In this document: in pieces, positions 8,253 through 17,563 of the stretch
Position numbering within the stretch: position 1 is the first letter of the stretch
Layout: every line of letters starts with the position of its first letter
Source of the DNA: an uncultured Rhodopila sp.
GTDB lineage: Bacteria; Pseudomonadota; Alphaproteobacteria; Acetobacterales; Acetobacteraceae
Assembly: GCA_903932145.1 (NCBI GenBank)
Contig: CAIZFE010000036.1
Location: 1-51,416, forward strand
Length of the DNA: 51,416 nucleotides
Direction: 5' to 3'
Translations under genes and position numbers: made by a program
The notes under the pieces: model-generated
What the model was told of the DNA's origin: nothing
The model's input: the letters and a program-made list of their open reading frames with translations, nothing else
The model's database searches: none

Positions 8253-8558
8253 ATGGCCAGCGCGAAAAAAGAGTACATAATTTCACAGCATGCTCGGATG
8301 CGCTGCCAGCAACGCGGCGTTTCCCGGGAAATCCTTTCAGCGTTGGAGAACGTGGCAGATCGATCCGTCTCCGTCGGCGGTGGCCGGTGGGCCGTCAGTT
8401 TAAGCCGGCGCGGTGTGCAGTGGCTGCGGGAGGATGGTCACCCGGCAGCAGCGGTTCTCGAACGTTTGAGCGGCCTAACAATGGTGGTGTCTTCCACAGG
8501 CGAAATGGTTACCGTGCTTCACGCAACGGTTCGGCGCTATCGCCGCGGCCAAAATTGA
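8253..8558 (+). CDS. Small DUF4258-like protein, first gene of an unknown two-gene module
   Basis: This encodes 101 aa. Start 8253 (MASAKKEY) is preferred over 8247 because the GAGGT ribosome site at 8241-8245 is then 7 bases away; the frame is open back to 8184. The pattern YIISQHARMRCQQRGVS near residues 8-24, then a helix and a basic strand region, and a C-terminal LTMVVSSTGEMVTVLHA, matches the general layout of DUF4258 proteins, which are distant relatives of RelE/BrnT-type small toxins. The tail is very basic (RRYRRG). It lies 11 bases upstream of a 525-aa gene with which it is surely co-transcribed. A toxin-like or RNA-binding role is inference. Confidence 0.65.
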   Translation: MASAKKEYIISQHARMRCQQRGVSREILSALENVADRSVSVGGGRWAVSLSRRGVQWLREDGHPAAAVLERLSGLTMVVSSTGEMVTVLHATVRRYRRGQN

Positions 8559-8569
8559 CGGACTGGAAC

Positions 8570-10147
8570 ATGAGCAACGTGCACAAGTTTCCCGGCACCG
8601 GTCGTACAGATCGAACCGGCGACGACGATAAGGCAAACCTGAACCGCGAACGCGCGGCAATTTTACGGCCAAAGGTGGAAACCGGAAGGCTGCTTGCCGC
8701 TGATCAGCGACCGGTCAAGGAGGCCCTGTGGCATGTGTTCGAAGAAGCCCAAAAACGGGGAATCAAAAAGAGACAGATCCTTGACGAGGCGAGGAAGGGC
8801 CACCGGGAAGATTCGACCAAGCATTTAAGCCAATACGTCATCAATCCGCACTGGGAAGAAGACCGAAAAAGCAGGGCCCGGCCCACCACGAAGGCGATAA
8901 CTCTTTGTAACATTATGGATGCGGCCGTGAGGTTGGCCGGCTTGGATCCCGACGCAACGCTTATTAAAGTGTTCGGCTCCGCATCCCTACAGATTTCCGG
9001 CCAGGTGCCGGCGGCGCCAGAATACGAGGATTTAGCAAAAAAACTGCGCGACATCGTCGACGTGGTCGCCACCAAGCAACGATTACAGGACTATTTCCAA
9101 AAGGTCGCACGCGAAGGCCATGTTCTGGCCGTCCAGAATGACCTGGACGCCGACGATATCGCGGAGAGGGTCGCCGACGGCCAGCCTCCCGACCTCGAAC
9201 CTGATGAAATTGAATTAGGTTTTGAGGAACCCCGTTGGTTCTCTTCGTTGGATTGGCCGATCACATTCTTTGAGGCGACCACCGAACATCATGACTTTGA
9301 TCATGGCCGCTATTTGGCTCCCTATCCCGCCGTAGTTCTAGGGCGATGGTCGGTGGGTCCAAGATTTACTGTAAAAATAGAGAGTGAAGCCCGCCCAATC
9401 GAGGGTGAGCGCGGCCCTTTTGAAGGTATTACCTCGGGCAGGGATTGGATGGAGCTACGTTTGTGTATCGTCCCGGAGGGAGCAGAAATGCGCCCGAGAG
9501 CCGCCCTGCGCATTTGGGCAGGTGCGTCGGTTGCATCCCTTCGCGCAGGAATGCCAACGCCGGACGATGATTCGGATGAGTGGGAGATCCTCCAATTTCC
9601 TGATGTCTGTCACGTCGGCCCGCAGATCAAATCGGATGACCCCGAGCGATTTTTTCTCCATAGTCAGCAGGCCCTCGTTTACCCGAGCAGTCGAAGCATA
9701 TCGGTCCTGGTGAGCCGAGATCCTAAGAGTCTACCTCTTCCCATAAGTAAATATTGTAAAGTTAGCGATCTTCTCCGCGAATCCAAATATTGTCAGTTTC
9801 TTCCGGTCACTGGAATCATTCTTCAAGATTGGCTCAGTCACGATTCTTATTTTCAAGAATGGGAAGCAGACGAAAAGGCGACTCACCTTCGTGTTTTGGG
9901 CGCCGCCTTGCTTCAGGAAACCAACACAAGTGGATTTTCCGCTTTCAAAACTGGGACCATCGCTTCCGATCTTGATCATTCCCTTCTTGATACCATGGCA
10001 CCTCTATCCTTACTGGATGAATGTGCGGAGAAATTCGTTCAGCTCTTCGAGGAAGCATCTGCGGTCGCGAGACAAAGACGCGAAAAAAAGGTTGCACGCC
10101 TTGAGGCGCGGCTTCGCGCCATGCGTTCCGCGAGCGGCGATGTCTGA
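8570..10147 (+). CDS. 525-aa protein of unknown function, accessory island
   Basis: Start 8570 (MSNVHKFPG) lies 11 bases after the previous stop with a weak GGA ribosome site; the frame runs back to 8387 across the upstream gene. I recognise no family. Visible parts are: a charged N-terminus; a helical segment at about 45-140 (EEAQKRGIKKRQILDEA, then ITLCNIMDAAVRLAGLD) that could hold a DNA- or partner-binding helical domain; a central mixed alpha/beta region with many Trp and Asp/Glu; and a C-terminal basic coiled-coil-like helix (QRREKKVARLEARLRAMR). There is no signal or membrane segment. Codon and base use around 9300-10000 is clearly AT-richer than the neighbouring housekeeping genes, which suggests lateral acquisition. 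With the DUF4258-like gene it forms a module that could be a toxin-antitoxin or defence unit, but nothing here proves it. Confidence 0.75.
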   Translation: MSNVHKFPGTGRTDRTGDDDKANLNRERAAILRPKVETGRLLAADQRPVKEALWHVFEEAQKRGIKKRQILDEARKGHREDSTKHLSQYVINPHWEEDRKSRARPTTKAITLCNIMDAAVRLAGLDPDATLIKVFGSASLQISGQVPAAPEYEDLAKKLRDIVDVVATKQRLQDYFQKVAREGHVLAVQNDLDADDIAERVADGQPPDLEPDEIELGFEEPRWFSSLDWPITFFEATTEHHDFDHGRYLAPYPAVVLGRWSVGPRFTVKIESEARPIEGERGPFEGITSGRDWMELRLCIVPEGAEMRPRAALRIWAGASVASLRAGMPTPDDDSDEWEILQFPDVCHVGPQIKSDDPERFFLHSQQALVYPSSRSISVLVSRDPKSLPLPISKYCKVSDLLRESKYCQFLPVTGIILQDWLSHDSYFQEWEADEKATHLRVLGAALLQETNTSGFSAFKTGTIASDLDHSLLDTMAPLSLLDECAEKFVQLFEEASAVARQRREKKVARLEARLRAMRSASGDV

Positions 10148-10198
10148 CATCCGAAAGCCCGGGAGCATAGAGCATCGTGCATCCCGGCGTCGGGCACT

Positions 10199-10504
10199 TC
10201 ACAAGTCGCGCAATATTACCGGCAAATCCCTCGCCCCATGCAGAATGCGCGCAATCAAGGGTGGCCGGCGATCAGCATGATACACGATGACGTAGGGAAA
10301 GCCGATCAACGAGATACACCGAAAGGGTGCCGCGACGATATCGGGACGAAGGCTACCCGCATAAGGATGTTCCCCGATCGTAATCGCCGTCTTGGCCACA
10401 ACCTGCTGCAACGCCCTGGCGGCAGCAGGATTATCCTTCGTAATCCATTTCATCGCCGCGAGAAGGTCCCGCCGCGCCGCTGGCGAAAGCCGCGCAGCCG
10501 TCAT
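10199..10504 (-). CDS. parE: ParE/RelE-family toxin
   Basis: This encodes 101 aa. The layout is that of ParE toxins: an N-terminal helical hairpin (LSPAARRDLLAAMKWITKDNPAAARALQQVVAKTAITIGEHPYAG), then RPDIVAAPFRCISLIGFPYVIVYHADRRPPLIARILHGARD, where the last strand ends in the characteristic HGARD. ParE proteins poison DNA gyrase; RelE relatives cut mRNA, and the absence of the RelE catalytic basic/Tyr set favours ParE. The start codon overlaps the antitoxin stop (ATGA, 10501-10504), giving tight coupling. It converges on the 525-aa gene. Confidence 0.88.
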   Translation of the reverse strand: MTAARLSPAARRDLLAAMKWITKDNPAAARALQQVVAKTAITIGEHPYAGSLRPDIVAAPFRCISLIGFPYVIVYHADRRPPLIARILHGARDLPVILRDL

Positions 10505-10752
10505 TGCTCCCTGGCTGCAATGATCTCATCGACTTCGACCATGACGCTTTCCAGAGAAAAAGTGCCGTCTCGGTCTGCTTCGTCCATAACCTCGTCTAAC
10601 ATGTGGCGAAAGTCGCGGCGCCGATCTTCCGCGTCCTGCAACATGCGCAGGGAAGCACGCACGACTTCGCTGACGTTATTGTAGCGCCCGCCTTCGACGC
10701 ATTCTCGGGTGAAGCGTTCGAGTTCGGGTGTGAGATGCACGTTGGTTGACAC
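10501..10752 (-). CDS. parD: ParD-family antitoxin (GTG start)
   Basis: This encodes 83 aa. The N-terminus (STNVHLTPELERFTRECVEGGRYNNVSEVVRASLRML) is a ribbon-helix-helix DNA-binding domain, and the acidic C-terminal half (MLDEVMDEADRDGTFSLESVMVEVDEIIAA) is the expected toxin-wrapping part. The start codon is GTG at 10752, preceded by GAGG seven to eight bases upstream. It is the first gene of a two-gene operon with parE. Autoregulation through the near-palindromic site just upstream is likely, as known for ParD proteins. Confidence 0.9.
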   Translation of the reverse strand: MSTNVHLTPELERFTRECVEGGRYNNVSEVVRASLRMLQDAEDRRRDFRHMLDEVMDEADRDGTFSLESVMVEVDEIIAAREQ

Positions 10753-10762
10753 GTTAGCGCCT

Positions 10763-10782
10763 CATATCAAAGATTGACATAT
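10763..10782 (-). promoter_or_regulatory. Candidate ParD operator/promoter
   Basis: An imperfect AT-rich dyad (CATATCA at 10763-10769 facing TGACATAT at 10775-10782) lies 10-30 bases upstream of the parD start, in the place where RHH antitoxins bind. The ATAT-containing arms could double as the -10 region. Assignment rests on position and symmetry only. Confidence 0.4.
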
Positions 10783-10818
10783 CATGGGTAAGGTTGAGCC
10801 GGAAAGCAAGGCGGACGT

Positions 10819-10897
10819 TCAAATCACCTTCAAACCCAAGCGGCTCAACGTCACCGCCGCCGGATGTTTGGAGATCACCGTTCCAACGGAGGGACGT
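10819..10897 (-). pseudogene. Decayed fragment of a pentapeptide-repeat gene 3' end
   Basis: The stretch matches the last roughly 80 bases of the intact pentapeptide-repeat gene at 11785-11864 with a constant offset of 966 bases, including an aligned stop codon (10819-10821 versus 11785-11787). Translated, VISKHPAAVTLSRLGLKVI corresponds to VISKQQAAVLLSGLGLKVI. Beyond about 10897 similarity is lost. It is a remnant of a duplication or of an earlier copy, and is not expected to be expressed as a protein. Confidence 0.75.
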
Positions 10898-11006
10898 GCG
10901 GGAGGGCTTCGAGACTTTGGGACAACCTTGGGCTGACCCCGCATGAACAAGGCTATTGCGCAAAGCCCGCAAAGCGCGCATATTCGGCTCGATGAGAGAG
11001 GATTCC

Positions 11007-11282
11007 ATGGACAAGGCGCATATCGTCCCAGCGGCGGAGTTCGCCCGGAACTTCGGCCGTTACAAAATACAGGCCCAGCGCGAAGCCGTTCCGGTTTCAA
11101 GCAATGGCAGGCTCGCCGGATATTTTGTAGCTCCGCATGAGTACGAGGAATTGCTCAAGCTTAAAAGCATGCGCCGGCGGTTCCTGACGGCAGAGTTGTC
11201 GGACGCAGAAGCCGAACAGATTGCATCGTCACGCATGGACCCGCGACATGATCATCTCAATAAGCAGCTTGATCCGATGTAA
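11007..11282 (+). CDS. Phd/YefM-family antitoxin
   Basis: This encodes 91 aa. Start 11007 (MDKAHIVPAAEFARNFGRY) follows an AGAGAGG ribosome site; the frame is open further upstream without support. The N-terminal pattern VPAAEFARNFGRYKIQAQREAVPVSSNGRLAGYFVAPHEYEELLKL is the Phd fold that binds operator DNA, and the C-terminal helix (RRRFLTAELSDAEAEQIASSRMD) would neutralise a toxin. The gene directly downstream, 8 bases away, is a broken growth-inhibitor-like gene, so this antitoxin may now be without its cognate partner. Confidence 0.85.
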   Translation: MDKAHIVPAAEFARNFGRYKIQAQREAVPVSSNGRLAGYFVAPHEYEELLKLKSMRRRFLTAELSDAEAEQIASSRMDPRHDHLNKQLDPM

Positions 11283-11290
11283 CGGGCCGT

Positions 11291-11719
11291 ATGCCCATTC
11301 CGACGGCCGAGCCGGGCCTTGTCATCTCTTAGGCCTATGTTTGGGACCATGAAGCGCGTGAAGGACAGGAAGAGGGGCGCAAGGATCGCCCCTGTGTCAT
11401 CGCGCTTGCGATCGAGCGTCAGAAGGACGGTGAAACGCTGGTGACGGTGTTGCCGGTGACGCATCGCCGCCCCGCGGATCCAGCGGAAGCTGTCGAAATT
11501 CCGCGTGCCGTCAAACAACAACTCGGCCTGGATGCCGATCGTTCTTGGATAGTCGTGAGCGAGGGCGATCAGTTCGTTTGGCCCGGGTATGATTTGCGGA
11601 GAGTACGAGGAACCGGTCGATACGATTTCGGATATTTACCGCCACGATTTTTCAAGGATGTTCAGCCTGCATTCCTGGCATGGCACAGAGCGCACAAGGT
11701 GACGTTGATACCGAGGTGA
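11291..11719 (+). pseudogene. PemK-like growth inhibitor gene broken by an in-frame TAG
   Basis: Reading from ATG 11291, the first 13 codons (MPIPTAEPGLVIS) are followed by TAG at 11330-11332. The same frame then continues without interruption for 128 codons (AYVWDHEAREGQEEGRKD, later RPCVIALAIERQKDGETL and RSWIVVSEGDQFVWPGYD) to TGA at 11719. The restored product would be 142 aa and resembles PemK-like growth-inhibitor proteins found beside Phd antitoxins. A single base change explains the break, so the event looks recent. Reinitiation at an internal GTG or at ATG 11441 could only give a fragment of about 90 aa lacking the first strands. Confidence 0.7.
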
Positions 11720-11784
11720 CGGTGCGAGGCGCGAGGAAAGCGCACGCCGAACATCTTACCATGGCGCAGTCTCCCTGGAGATGT

Positions 11785-12420
11785 TCAAATCACCTTCAAA
11801 CCCAACCCGCTCAGCAGCACCGCCGCCTGCTGCTTGGAGATCACCGCCCCCTTGAACCGGGACGCGTCGGCCAACCGAAGGTTCCCCAAATCGGCACCGC
11901 GTAGGTCGGCGCCCTCAAACCGCGCATGAATCACGTTCGCGTCCCGCAGGTTGCAGCCAATGCAAGTGGCATTTCGAAAATCCGCCTCTGTGAGGTCGGC
12001 GCCCTGGAAATCGATCGTGTCCAACGACATTTTTCGAAACGAAAACTTATGCAGGTGGGCATTGATCAGCAGGCACCGCGCGAAGACCAAACCGAGTGTG
12101 CGGGCATCGGCGAACTGGGCGCCGGTCAGTTTGCAGTCCTGGAAAATGCCGGACGACAAGCTCGCGCCGTGCCAATTGGTATTGTTCAGATCGCAGGACT
12201 CAAACCGCCCCTCCGTCAAATCGCAGAACGAGAAATCCGCCCCTCCCGCTCGGCACCGCACGAATGCGCAGCCCCAGAAATCGAGTCGTGAAAAATCGAC
12301 CCCGGTCAGATTCCAACCAACGAAGCGGACCGGGACGTCCCTGGCGAACAGAGCCGTCTCGACGTCCGCGCGGGTCGCAGGGCCATCCGGTGCGGGAAGG
12401 TCTAACGGGATAGTGGTCAT
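11785..12420 (-). CDS. Pentapeptide-repeat protein
   Basis: This encodes 211 aa from ATG 12420 (MTTIPLDLPAP); a GTG at 12453 is an alternative, and neither has a clear ribosome site. From about residue 35 the protein is made of A(D/N)LXX-type pentapeptides (GADFSFCDLTEGRFESCDLNN, FQGADLTEADFRNATC, EGADLRGADLGNLRLADA written here as separate blocks), predicting a right-handed quadrilateral beta-helix. The C-terminal tail (VISKQQAAVLLSGLGLKVI) is the segment duplicated at 10819. Some relatives (Qnr, MfpA, McbG) mimic DNA and protect gyrase, but most have no known function. The proximity to a ParE (gyrase poison) gene is suggestive only. Confidence 0.85.
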   Translation of the reverse strand: MTTIPLDLPAPDGPATRADVETALFARDVPVRFVGWNLTGVDFSRLDFWGCAFVRCRAGGADFSFCDLTEGRFESCDLNNTNWHGASLSSGIFQDCKLTGAQFADARTLGLVFARCLLINAHLHKFSFRKMSLDTIDFQGADLTEADFRNATCIGCNLRDANVIHARFEGADLRGADLGNLRLADASRFKGAVISKQQAAVLLSGLGLKVI

Positions 12421-12483
12421 GCCAATGGCTGGCCCATACCCGCAAGAGAACACTGATACAGCTCAGAAACGCCACGCGTCATT

Positions 12484-13095
12484 TTACAACGGCGGCGGCA
12501 AGGTGGCCTGAAACGAGGGCGTCGCGGTGATCGCGTCCGACCAGGCCGACAAAGCCGGCCGGCTTTCCCGAAACTTCCACAGTTTCATGCACGGCTCGAT
12601 CCAGCCCAGGGCGCATCCCAGCGTGATCCGCGCTGCGTTGATCGGGCCGCTATAGCCGCCGTCCGCCACGGCCGTTTCCAACTCATCCGCCACCCGGTTC
12701 ACCCGAGCAGTTTCCCAGGCGATAACACGCGGGGAGCGTTCGTTTTCGGGAGGACGCGTCAATCGCGACCAGGCAACGATCCCATCCAGCAAACCGGCTG
12801 CTATCCCCAACTCCGACAGGGTGCGCCAATTGTCGGACCCATCGCGCGGCAGCAATTTCGGACCGGAATGCCGCGTATCGATGTAATTAAGAATCAACTG
12901 GCTCTCGGTCAGCCGCGTGCCGTCATCAAGGATCAAGGTCGGCACCCGCCCAACCGGATTAACTGGCAGCAGCGTCGACTCCAGCGAATACAGGGCAACT
13001 TCCTGTTTCTGGACGATGGCGTCCAACCCCGTCTCAATCAACGCCACACGCACAATACGGGCGAAAGGCGAACGAGCGGCGTAGTACAGTTGCAT
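12484..13095 (-). CDS. Glutathione S-transferase family protein
   Basis: This encodes 203 aa, the normal GST length. The N-terminal thioredoxin-like domain is visible (MQLYYAARSPFARIVRVALIE, with a Ser-Pro-Phe-Ala-Arg active-site loop) and includes the cis-Pro motif in GRVPTLILDDG and the glutathione-binding LTESQLILNYID. An all-helical C-terminal domain follows (about 85-203). This Ser-type active site and small size fit bacterial beta/theta-like GSTs that conjugate or reduce small electrophiles in the cytoplasm. It stands 54 bases downstream of sucD on the same strand, probably as a separate unit. Confidence 0.88.
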   Translation of the reverse strand: MQLYYAARSPFARIVRVALIETGLDAIVQKQEVALYSLESTLLPVNPVGRVPTLILDDGTRLTESQLILNYIDTRHSGPKLLPRDGSDNWRTLSELGIAAGLLDGIVAWSRLTRPPENERSPRVIAWETARVNRVADELETAVADGGYSGPINAARITLGCALGWIEPCMKLWKFRESRPALSAWSDAITATPSFQATLPPPL

Positions 13096-13149
13096 CTGGA
13101 AATCCTCACAGAAACGACCGGGGCAGAGGCCCCGGCCGTCAGTGTCGAA

Positions 13150-14025
13150 TTACCCCTTCAGAACGTCAACCATCGTGCTGCCCAGCTCCGCCGGGCTGGC
13201 GGCAACGTGAATGCCCGCGCTGCGCATCGCGTCCATCTTCGCGTCGGCGGTATCCTTGCCGCCGCTGATGACGGCGCCGGCATGACCCATGCGCCGGCCC
13301 GGAGGTGCCGCCGCACCCGCGATAAACCCGACGATCGGCTTCTTGACCTTGTTATGCGCCAGGAATTCCGCGGCGTCGGTTTCGCTGCTGCCGCCGATTT
13401 CGCCGATCATGATGATCTGCTTGGTCTCGGGATCGGCCAGGAACATTTCCAACACTTCAATGAAATCGGTTCCCTTCACCGGATCGCCACCAATGCCGAC
13501 GCAGCTCGTCTGACCCATGCCGGTCGCCGTGGTCTGAGCAACCGCCTCGTACGTCAGTGTGCCCGAGCGAGAAACGATTCCGACCGTGCCGCGCTTGTGG
13601 ATGTGGCCCGGCATGATGCCGATCTTGCACTCGTCAGGCGTGATTACGCCCGGGCAGTTCGGCCCGATCAGACGGGACTTCGATCCGATCAGCGCGCGCT
13701 TCACCCGCACCATGTCCAACACCGGAATACCCTCGGTGATGCACACGATCAGCGGGAATTCGGCGTCGATTGCCTCCAGGATCGCATCGGCCGCGAACGG
13801 GGGCGGCACGTAGATGACGGTCGCATCGGCGCCGGTCTGCTCGCGGCAGTCCCACACCGTGTCGAACACCGGCAGGCCCAGATGAATGGAGCCGCCCTTA
13901 CCTGGCGCCACGCCGCCGACCATTTTGGTCCCGTAGGCAATCGCCTGTTCCGAGTGATACGTGCCCTGCTTGCCGGTAAAGCCCTGGCAGATGACTTTCG
14001 TCGAAGCGTTAACAAGAACAGACAT
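13150..14025 (-). CDS. sucD: Succinate-CoA ligase (ADP/GDP-forming) subunit alpha
   Basis: This encodes 291 aa, the standard length. Rossmann CoA-binding domain motifs are at the N-terminus ([27 protein letters not shown]), [14 protein letters not shown] lies in the middle, and the phosphohistidine loop is [14 protein letters not shown] with His248. With SucC it interconverts succinyl-CoA and succinate with substrate-level phosphorylation in the TCA cycle. Its ATG follows the sucC TAG with no base between, so the two are translationally coupled, as expected for a 1:1 complex. Confidence 0.98.
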   Translation of the reverse strand: MSVLVNASTKVICQGFTGKQGTYHSEQAIAYGTKMVGGVAPGKGGSIHLGLPVFDTVWDCREQTGADATVIYVPPPFAADAILEAIDAEFPLIVCITEGIPVLDMVRVKRALIGSKSRLIGPNCPGVITPDECKIGIMPGHIHKRGTVGIVSRSGTLTYEAVAQTTATGMGQTSCVGIGGDPVKGTDFIEVLEMFLADPETKQIIMIGEIGGSSETDAAEFLAHNKVKKPIVGFIAGAAAPPGRRMGHAGAVISGGKDTADAKMDAMRSAGIHVAASPAELGSTMVDVLKG

Positions 14026-15222
<1,197 letters not shown>

Positions 15223-15231
15223 GGAAGCTCC

Positions 15232-16368
<1,137 letters not shown>

Positions 16369-17550
16369 TTAACGATCCCCTGGCAGCTTTATGAGCGGGG
16401 CCGCCACCGGTTGTAACGCTACGGACCGTGAGCGAACCGGCACAGCGGGCCGCAACACCACCTCACTCCCGGGAGAAGGAAGCGTGCCGGAAACCAAACG
16501 TCCGTAGGAAACTTTGGGATCAACCCGCTGGATCTCGACCACGCCTATCTCTCGCTCGGTTTGCCCGAGCGATTCGTTGGTGTATGGATCCACCAGTTTT
16601 TCGCCCAACAGCAAGGCTCGAAAGCGCTGACCCTGGGTAAGCGTCCCGGCCCCCTGATTGACAATCAGTTCCGCCGGGTTATCGAACCGGATCAGGCGAA
16701 GTGGAAAGATACTTTGGGTGATATCATTAGCAATGCGCGCGCTGACACCATCCACCAAGGCGGCAAGCGCATCACCGCCCCCTCCGAGCCGAACCGTACC
16801 CGTCCATTTTAGCTGTCGGGTCGCTATTTCTAAAACGGAGTAATCTACCTCCAGCGAAGACGAGGCGCTGGTAATCCGTTCGCCCGTCAAGCCAATCGTC
16901 CGCTCGCTCTGGCTGACCCCGGCTTGGCGGACTGTGCCGACAACCAGGTAATCGGCCCCTATGACCTGACCAATCCGCACACGCTCGACAACGGGCGCCT
17001 GGTTGAGGAGCGTCGTCATCTCTTGAGCATAGGCGGCGTCGTGCATGCGATCGACGACCGCGAACCGCCGAGCCTGTGTCAAATAGCTGGTGACGCGATC
17101 CTGTAGCATCGCCGACAGTCCGCTTTGTCCGGGCGAGCCGACGAACGGAGCGACAGCGATACGTCTGCGGTTTTCATTGCCGAGGCCCTTGGGTTGGAAC
17201 TTCTCGACCTCTACGGCAAGTTGCACCACGACATGACCAGGTTCATCGGTTTCGACCTGAATGACGCGGTAGCCGTGGATCACTCCATTGGCCGCTTGGG
17301 CAATGGCACTTTGGGCTGATTCTGCGATCCCAACGCTCTGGGTATCCTTGTCCGCCAGCGCGACAACGGCGGAACGGAACTCCTGGTTCGCCGCAACCGC
17401 GACTCCAGTGACCTGTTGAATCGCCTCCACCAGCCCTTGTGCGATAGCAGCTTCCCGCGTTGCACCAGTACCATCAACCTCTACCTGAACCGACTCAGAC
17501 CAAGCCGGCGAGGCGGCCAGCGGCAGGAGTATTAGGAGCCAACGCCACAT
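16369..17550 (-). CDS. FlgT/CsgG-like exported assembly protein
   Basis: This encodes 393 aa with a Sec signal (MWRWLLILLPLAASPAWS). There is no lipobox cysteine, unlike curli CsgG. Residues about 20-110 resemble the FlgT N-terminal domain (DGTGATREAAIAQGLVEAIQQVTGV). Residues about 130-290 match the CsgG domain (RRRIAVAPFVGS, then the QVIGADYLVVGTVRQ block). The C-terminal third reads as an SH3/OB-like tail (GTLTQGQRFRALLLGEKLVD). CsgG domains occur in outer-membrane or periplasmic proteins for secretion, flagellar ring assembly or LpoB-type activation. It is the last gene of a five-gene envelope cluster starting at 21350; the gap to the preceding gene is 13 bases. Confidence 0.8.
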   Translation of the reverse strand: MWRWLLILLPLAASPAWSESVQVEVDGTGATREAAIAQGLVEAIQQVTGVAVAANQEFRSAVVALADKDTQSVGIAESAQSAIAQAANGVIHGYRVIQVETDEPGHVVVQLAVEVEKFQPKGLGNENRRRIAVAPFVGSPGQSGLSAMLQDRVTSYLTQARRFAVVDRMHDAAYAQEMTTLLNQAPVVERVRIGQVIGADYLVVGTVRQAGVSQSERTIGLTGERITSASSSLEVDYSVLEIATRQLKWTGTVRLGGGGDALAALVDGVSARIANDITQSIFPLRLIRFDNPAELIVNQGAGTLTQGQRFRALLLGEKLVDPYTNESLGQTEREIGVVEIQRVDPKVSYGRLVSGTLPSPGSEVVLRPAVPVRSRSVALQPVAAPLIKLPGDR

Positions 17551-17563
17551 GAACTGTCTGCTT

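Noticed and set aside
11330..11332. Programmed read-through or pyrrolysine at the TAG of the toxin-like gene
   Set aside because: There is no sign of pyrrolysine machinery or a read-through context, and a simple nonsense mutation in an accessory toxin gene is more likely.
8253..12420. Integrated mobile element (prophage, transposon) for the accessory island
   Set aside because: No transposase, integrase, terminal inverted repeats or target duplication are visible; only the duplicated pentapeptide-gene end hints at rearrangement.
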